Shown here in pieces: positions 59,481 to 64,000 of a DNA stretch of 64,000 bases (its first letter is position 1; each line of letters opens with the position of its first letter). The notes beneath the pieces are model-generated. The model saw nothing but the letters and a program-made list of their open reading frames with translations, was not told the DNA's origin and did not search any database. Source of the stretch: Ophiura sarsii (lineage: Eukaryota; Echinodermata; Ophiuroidea; Amphilepidida; Ophiuridae); the NCBI GenBank assembly GCA_035610835.1, contig CM069448.1:12028462-12092461 (forward strand), read 5' to 3'. A program made the position numbers and the translations under genes.

Positions 59481-59752
59481 TTAAATTACCGCATGACTGA
59501 TCATCACTTTATGGAATCGATTGATGCAAAACTGTCTAGGCACTGTAAGATAATTGATGTTTTTACAACTGTTTTTATCTATTGATTTTATATGAACTTT
59601 GTGAAAAAAATGATATTGTTGAAGGATTGTGGATGACAATGCACCTCTTCTGTGCTAGTGTTACTCAACATGCAAATGCAGGAAAACAGTAGTAAATGGA
59701 CCTCTCAGTTGTGTTAGTCGGTTATCCTCTCTTTTTAATCACATTTTCTTGG

Positions 59753-59779
59753 AATGAATGAATGAATGAATGAATGAAA
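59753..59779 (+). repeat. (GAAT)n microsatellite
   Basis: Six tandem GAAT units followed by GTGATTTATTAAGCGCATT, a combination often seen at LINE 3' ends; no body is attached. The stretch 59780-60840 shows no recognised gene. Confidence 0.85.
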
Positions 59780-60849
59780 ACGTGATTTATTAAGCGCATT
59801 TTCAAAAACATGATCAATGTGCTTTTCAGGAATTACATATAAAAGATATACATAAAAAAACCCAATCAAAATACATTAACATATGTCAAAAAAGAATTAA
59901 ATATACAATGTTCAACAACTCCCCCATACCCCCAAGTACAGTAACAAAGCGTGACGATTTGAGATAAACCCACTGTTCATATACAAATTACTAGGATGGC
60001 GAACCTTATTTGGAAACCATAATGCATTCATGCATCATTGCTATATTGTAAAAAACCAACAACAACAAAAAAACCACCGCAAAATGTGTTCATTTTTTTG
60101 CCCATTTTGTCGTCGTATGCATTTCGCCATGCAATCCTTAAAGTTAGCAAACAGCTTTATGTACCAAAATGTAGCTATATCCCTGAGGAAAATATTTTTG
60201 GCGAGGGCCATATGTCACGGCTCACTCCTAAAGCCACAATTTTAGACCGAACGATCGCTACCCAGCACAAGAGAATCGCCATTTTGCATCATCCCGCGGT
60301 AAAATGAGATACCTTTCATCTAATGGACCGTACCACTATTGAAATGAAGGGATGTGTTTTGATTTGATACAAATATTCTATAAACATGTATCAAGATGTG
60401 TTATGTTAATTAAACGCATTATTGATTTAATTTTTCTCTGAAAGTTAAAGGTGGTGTGTGAATAAAATGCTATTTACAAAATATTTTAAATTTCACAATT
60501 ATTTGCGAAATAATTTGTCTTCTCTAATGTTTACCTTTTGTTACCCAGCCATTCAGAAGATCCCTCGCCCATTTACAGGGAACGGACGATGTCCAATAAG
60601 GGCCTAATTATAATAAAATGTAAACATTTTTATTTTTATTTTTAAAGAGCAGCTATTTTTTTATGTCAAATTAAGCCTATTAAACACGTTTTTTTACGTG
60701 TTTTCATCAATTATCCAAACGCTATTCACATATAAATCATGTAATTATGTTTGGTCGTTGTTGAACGGGGTTCAACAAGGTCTTCGTCGTTGTTTATCTT
60801 GAATCGACAATGGTAAGACGGGTTTATTTTGCTCTGGCAGCTAAAGCTT

Positions 60850-60960
60850 CTCATATATCGGTCCAAGGCTGTGGAATGATCTCCTACTCTCCATACGCAC
60901 TGCATGCAGTGTCAAATCTTTTTAAAAGAAGGTTTCGGTTGTTTATCTTGAACATTAAAA
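60850..60960 (+). pseudogene. LINE reverse transcriptase C-terminal fragment
   Basis: One frame reads SYIGPRLWNDLLLSIRTACS then VKSF, a stop, and continues one base shifted as KRRFRLFIL. The G-P-R-L-W-N-x-L-x-x-x-I-R-x-A-x-S-V-x-x-F-K-x-x-x-x-x-x-L-F pattern is characteristic of the end of many LINE reverse transcriptases. Only about 35 residues survive. Confidence 0.5.
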
Positions 60961-61470
60961 TTTAGACTCAGATTTGGTTTTTTCGAAATTTTCAAACATT
61001 TTCAACATTTTCAACATTTTTTTTTTAAGGATAAAAAACAAGTAAAACCAGAAAGCCCAACCAAACAAACAAAAACCCCAGGCAACTGCTCAAATTAAAA
61101 AAAATGTGTTAGCCTGGGTCATTGATCAAGTTGTTTTCTTCTCTCTTTGGGTTACATTAGTTTCTTAGTCTTCTTTTCAGTCTTTATTTCGTCAACCTTT
61201 TTTTTCCAGATTTGGCAATAAGTTCTATGGCTATAATACTTCTTTTGAAAAAATGAAGCAAAGTTTTTGGAGAATTTAATTTTGATTTTGGTGAATATAG
61301 ACGCTCCTTAATTTCAAAATCTAAATCCATGTTCATAGTCTGCATGCTCCAGGTCAGCATATATTTAAAAATATAGCTATAATTATAGTAGATTCATAAA
61401 TTGATCGGTTCCTGATTTGAACCTATTGCATTCTATAAACATCAGATGAACCACAATGAACCAATCATAA
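60961..61470. other. No gene recognised
   Basis: AT-rich sequence. A TATAGTAGATTCATAAA at 61386 matches the left edge of the insert at 29795 but has no visible right partner. Confidence 0.4.
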
Positions 61471-61937
61471 GGGAGCACAACACTATGTCGCGTCCCATTG
61501 ACTTTACACGGCGAGTACTCCATATTCAAGTCGCTGTAAATCCAGAGTGCTCGCGACTAGATCAGTGAAATTTCGATATGTTTTAGGACCATCTGTGTAT
61601 TTTAACATATCTCAATATGAACTAAGAAAGGCCGTCAAGATTTTTGCTAGAAGCCGTTGAAATTAAATGGTATGATTACGCGAGTAAATATTCGGTTCTA
61701 ACCCGTTAATGCACCATGTGTGTAAATCGGCCCATTATATATATTTCAGCTAAACTCATCGAATTTTCTGTTGTAAACATTAAATATATAGTCCATAAAA
61801 TCCATAAAACGCAAATTTGATATCATTACCAGTAGAATTGATGCCAATTTTGCACATTCACTTGGTCAAAAGGAACTATTATCGTACTCAAGTTTTGCCG
61901 GAAGTGCCGCGCAAAACCGACTTAGTGGTGTGCTCCC
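61471..61937 (+). mobile_element. GGGAGCACAACACTA element, copy 1
   Basis: The ends GGGAGCACAACACTATGTCG and GACTTAGTGGTGTGCTCCC are inverted with a few mismatches. The 467-bp copy is almost identical to the one at 62445, in the same orientation. No gene. A clear target duplication was not found. Confidence 0.85.
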
Positions 61938-62444
61938 TTCAAGGTGACACTTTTGGTCAAAATCATTAAAAATTTGATATCAACTTGTTCAGCACAAAAT
62001 TTTGAATAAACTAGCCAGATATCATGTCAATCGAACACTCCGTTTTTGAGATATGCTCAGATTGCGGAGAGCGCATCTTGCGTAAAATCACTATATTCCG
62101 GGTTTTTTATCCTAATCGGACGCGCGTTCTAGGCCTACACTCAACATACTCAAGTAAATTCAACTTTTTTGAGTGAAATCCGGGGTGCAAATCCAACCGA
62201 TTTTGATTTTGATCAGTCACTGATAATGTTGAACTAACATAACAACTGAAAAAGTCACATTTAATGTATAAAAAAGAGCATCCCCCCCCCCCTGGTCCTT
62301 GTTAAACCAAACAATTTTGGCATAGTGCGATATTTAAACTGCCCAGATCTGAAATCTACGCATAGATTTGGGTGAAACCCGACTTCAGCATTCACCATTT
62401 GTGGTATTCCCGTTTCGTGTGGAGCACCGGTTATTTACCTTAAA

Positions 62445-62912
62445 GGGAGCACAACACTATGTCGCGTCCCATTGACTTTACACGGCGAGTACTCCATATT
62501 CAAGTCGCTGTAAATCCAGAGTGCTCGCGACTAGATCAGTGAAATTTCGATATGTTTTAGGACCATCTGTGTATTTTAACATATCTCAATATGAACTAAG
62601 AAAGGCCGTCAAGATTTTTTGCTAGAAGCCGTTGAAATTAAATGGTATGATTACGCGAGTAAATATTCGGTTCTAACCCGTTAATGCACCATGTGTGTAA
62701 ATCGGCCCGTTATTTATATTTCAGCTAAACTCATCGAATTTTCTGTTGTAAACATTAAATATATAGTCCATAAAATCCATAAAACGCAAATTTGATATCA
62801 TTACCAGTAAAATTGATGCCAATTTTGCACATTCACTTGGTCGAAAGGAACTATTATCGTACTCAAGTTTTGCCGGAAGTGCCGCGCAAAACCGACTTAG
62901 TGGTGTGCTCCC
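62445..62912 (+). mobile_element. GGGAGCACAACACTA element, copy 2
   Basis: 468 bp, differing from copy 1 at only a handful of positions (for example an extra T in a T-run near 62618, and CCCGTTATTTATAT for CCCATTATATATAT). The 507 bases between the copies are unrelated to either and hold no gene. The identity implies recent transposition or a recent duplication. Confidence 0.85.
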
Positions 62913-63243
62913 ATAACAACTGCGGCATTCATTTTGGTTTTGCTGCAATATAATGGCCTTCAAAGCTTTAAACAACTTATCAGCACAAAATCATGCTTCC
63001 ATACACGAAGCTTTAACTTCTCAGGTAATTTGCACACTATGGTCCATCTTAACAAGTGGCAAAAGTTCTTCTTAGGATTTAAATCCTTGTGTCAAAGTGG
63101 GATGAAATCAATTCGCACGATGGCATGAGATCGTTGTCACTTTAACAAAATATGAACTACCTAGCCTGTGATTTAAGACGCAGCTAATAGAGCCATAGAT
63201 GTCAACGACCAAATTAAGATTTTATTTCACTGCCTCCCCTTAA

Positions 63244-63616
63244 AGGCATATTATGTGATCTTTTCCAGATAGCGCCCTCAATTCCTGATTTTGTTTAGAA
63301 AGTAGATTTTCTTGCAGATTTACATTTCTGATCATAAACCGTACATATATTCCAATTTACAGAGCGATACGATTCCTAATTACCTCAAAATCATGGTTTT
63401 AGAGTGAATTTAGAGTGAAAATATAAACTGTCGTGGTACCACGACAGTTTATTTTCACTCTAAAACCATTATTTTGAAGTAATTAAGAATCGTATCGCCC
63501 TGTAACTTGGAATGTATGTACGATTTATGATCAGAAATGTAAATCTGCAAAAAATCTACTTTCAATTTTTTTTTCGATGTTGAGGGCGTTCTCTGGAAAG
63601 ATCACATAATATACCT
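63244..63616. mobile_element. TTAA-target hairpin element, copy 2
   Basis: Same family as 30734-31107: AGGCATATTATGTGATCTTT at left, its complement ending ATAATATACCT at right, TTAA on both sides (63240-63243 and 63617-63620). The arms match copy 1 closely but the hairpin tip is different (GTCGTGGTACCACGAC). No gene. The remaining 63621-64000 shows nothing recognised. Confidence 0.9.
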
Positions 63617-64000
63617 TTAATGGGAAGATTATTATATTTTCTGATATGGTACTGCATCATCTGCGGCTAAAGTTAATGAATTTGCTATTGCTCCACCTAG
63701 TATCAGGAATCAATTGAGTGAAGAAAAGAAAAGAAATGGGATTATTTAAAATAATATTGCTATAAATAAAAACCAACATGGTATTGATTTCCGATCCATA
63801 CCAGGTGGTGATTACATTAAGAATTATATAAAGCGGGATGGAGAACACAAAGCAATTCACCTGGCCGTAACTAACGAATGCAACCAGTTGCCACGGATAC
63901 AGTAATGCCGTCGTCTGCGTCATGTGTTGCTAGGTTTGAACAGTCATGTTGGGTTATTGTCTGAGTCTGGTCAGTAACCTTTTAATGGTTTGGTGTATTC

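Noticed and set aside
61209..61280. Possible next exon after a TTTTTCCAG acceptor
   Set aside because: The frame that looks coding (FGNKFYGY) is in the wrong phase for the phase-1 donor at 57336, and no donor follows before stops.
1..64000. tRNA or rRNA genes
   Set aside because: No GGTTCGAATC-type B-box with a matching acceptor stem, and no recognisable rRNA segments, were seen on either strand by eye.

Overview
The window looks like intergenic and intronic DNA from an animal nuclear genome, most likely a marine invertebrate deuterostome (echinoderm or hemichordate grade). That assignment is inference. It rests on low gene density, multi-kilobase introns with GT-AG borders, dense short inverted-repeat transposons, RTE-type and other LINE fossils, frequent poly-G/poly-C tracts, and one recognisable animal gene. 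There is no bacterial-style gene organisation, no tRNA or rRNA that I could see, and one 100-base assembly gap (44032-44131).

Host gene. From 39246 to at least 57336 on the + strand lie the first exons of a fibrocystin-L (PKHD1L1)-like gene. There is a signal-peptide exon at 39246, then five exons (48477, 49462, 51565, 53777, 57263). They read in compatible splice phases into the end of a first IPT/TIG-type repeat and into the second. One exon between the signal peptide and 48477 is missing, perhaps in the assembly gap. The rest of this very large gene should lie beyond the right edge of the window.

Left part (1-39 kb) is almost entirely mobile DNA. It holds a 2.7-kb inverted-repeat element inserted in a tandem duplication (697-3393) and a 3.9-kb foldback element whose arms are tandem arrays (3733-7668). 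A three-level nest sits at 13094-15171. A LINE fossil (15706-18024) is split by an array of palindromic units (16001-16925). A probable solo LTR lies at 18872-19767. A CATTTCGTCCT minisatellite (22943-26188) is split by two transposons. The most elaborate structure is 27648-32499, a palindromic Tc1-like element with two facing copies of the N-terminal part of a transposase, itself holding an RTE LINE, a CAGGG-family element with its own insert, a TTAA-target hairpin and a further insert. A TGACTA/TAGTCA-rich element with another CAGGG copy sits at 36228-38034.

Right part (39-64 kb) is the host gene's introns and its 3' continuation. Intron contents include a mariner-like element with TA target duplication (41628-42692), an alternating AGATTG/CAATCT array (42721-43005), a 13-bp minisatellite that fills most of one intron (49540-51380), several hairpin elements, and near-identical paired elements at 61471 and 62445. 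A second copy of the TTAA hairpin is at 63244-63616.

Several insertions could be reconstructed because the target duplication or an empty paralogous site is visible in the window. This gives four CAGGG-family copies, three of them with 7-bp target duplications. Coordinates of repeat edges without a stated target duplication are approximate.
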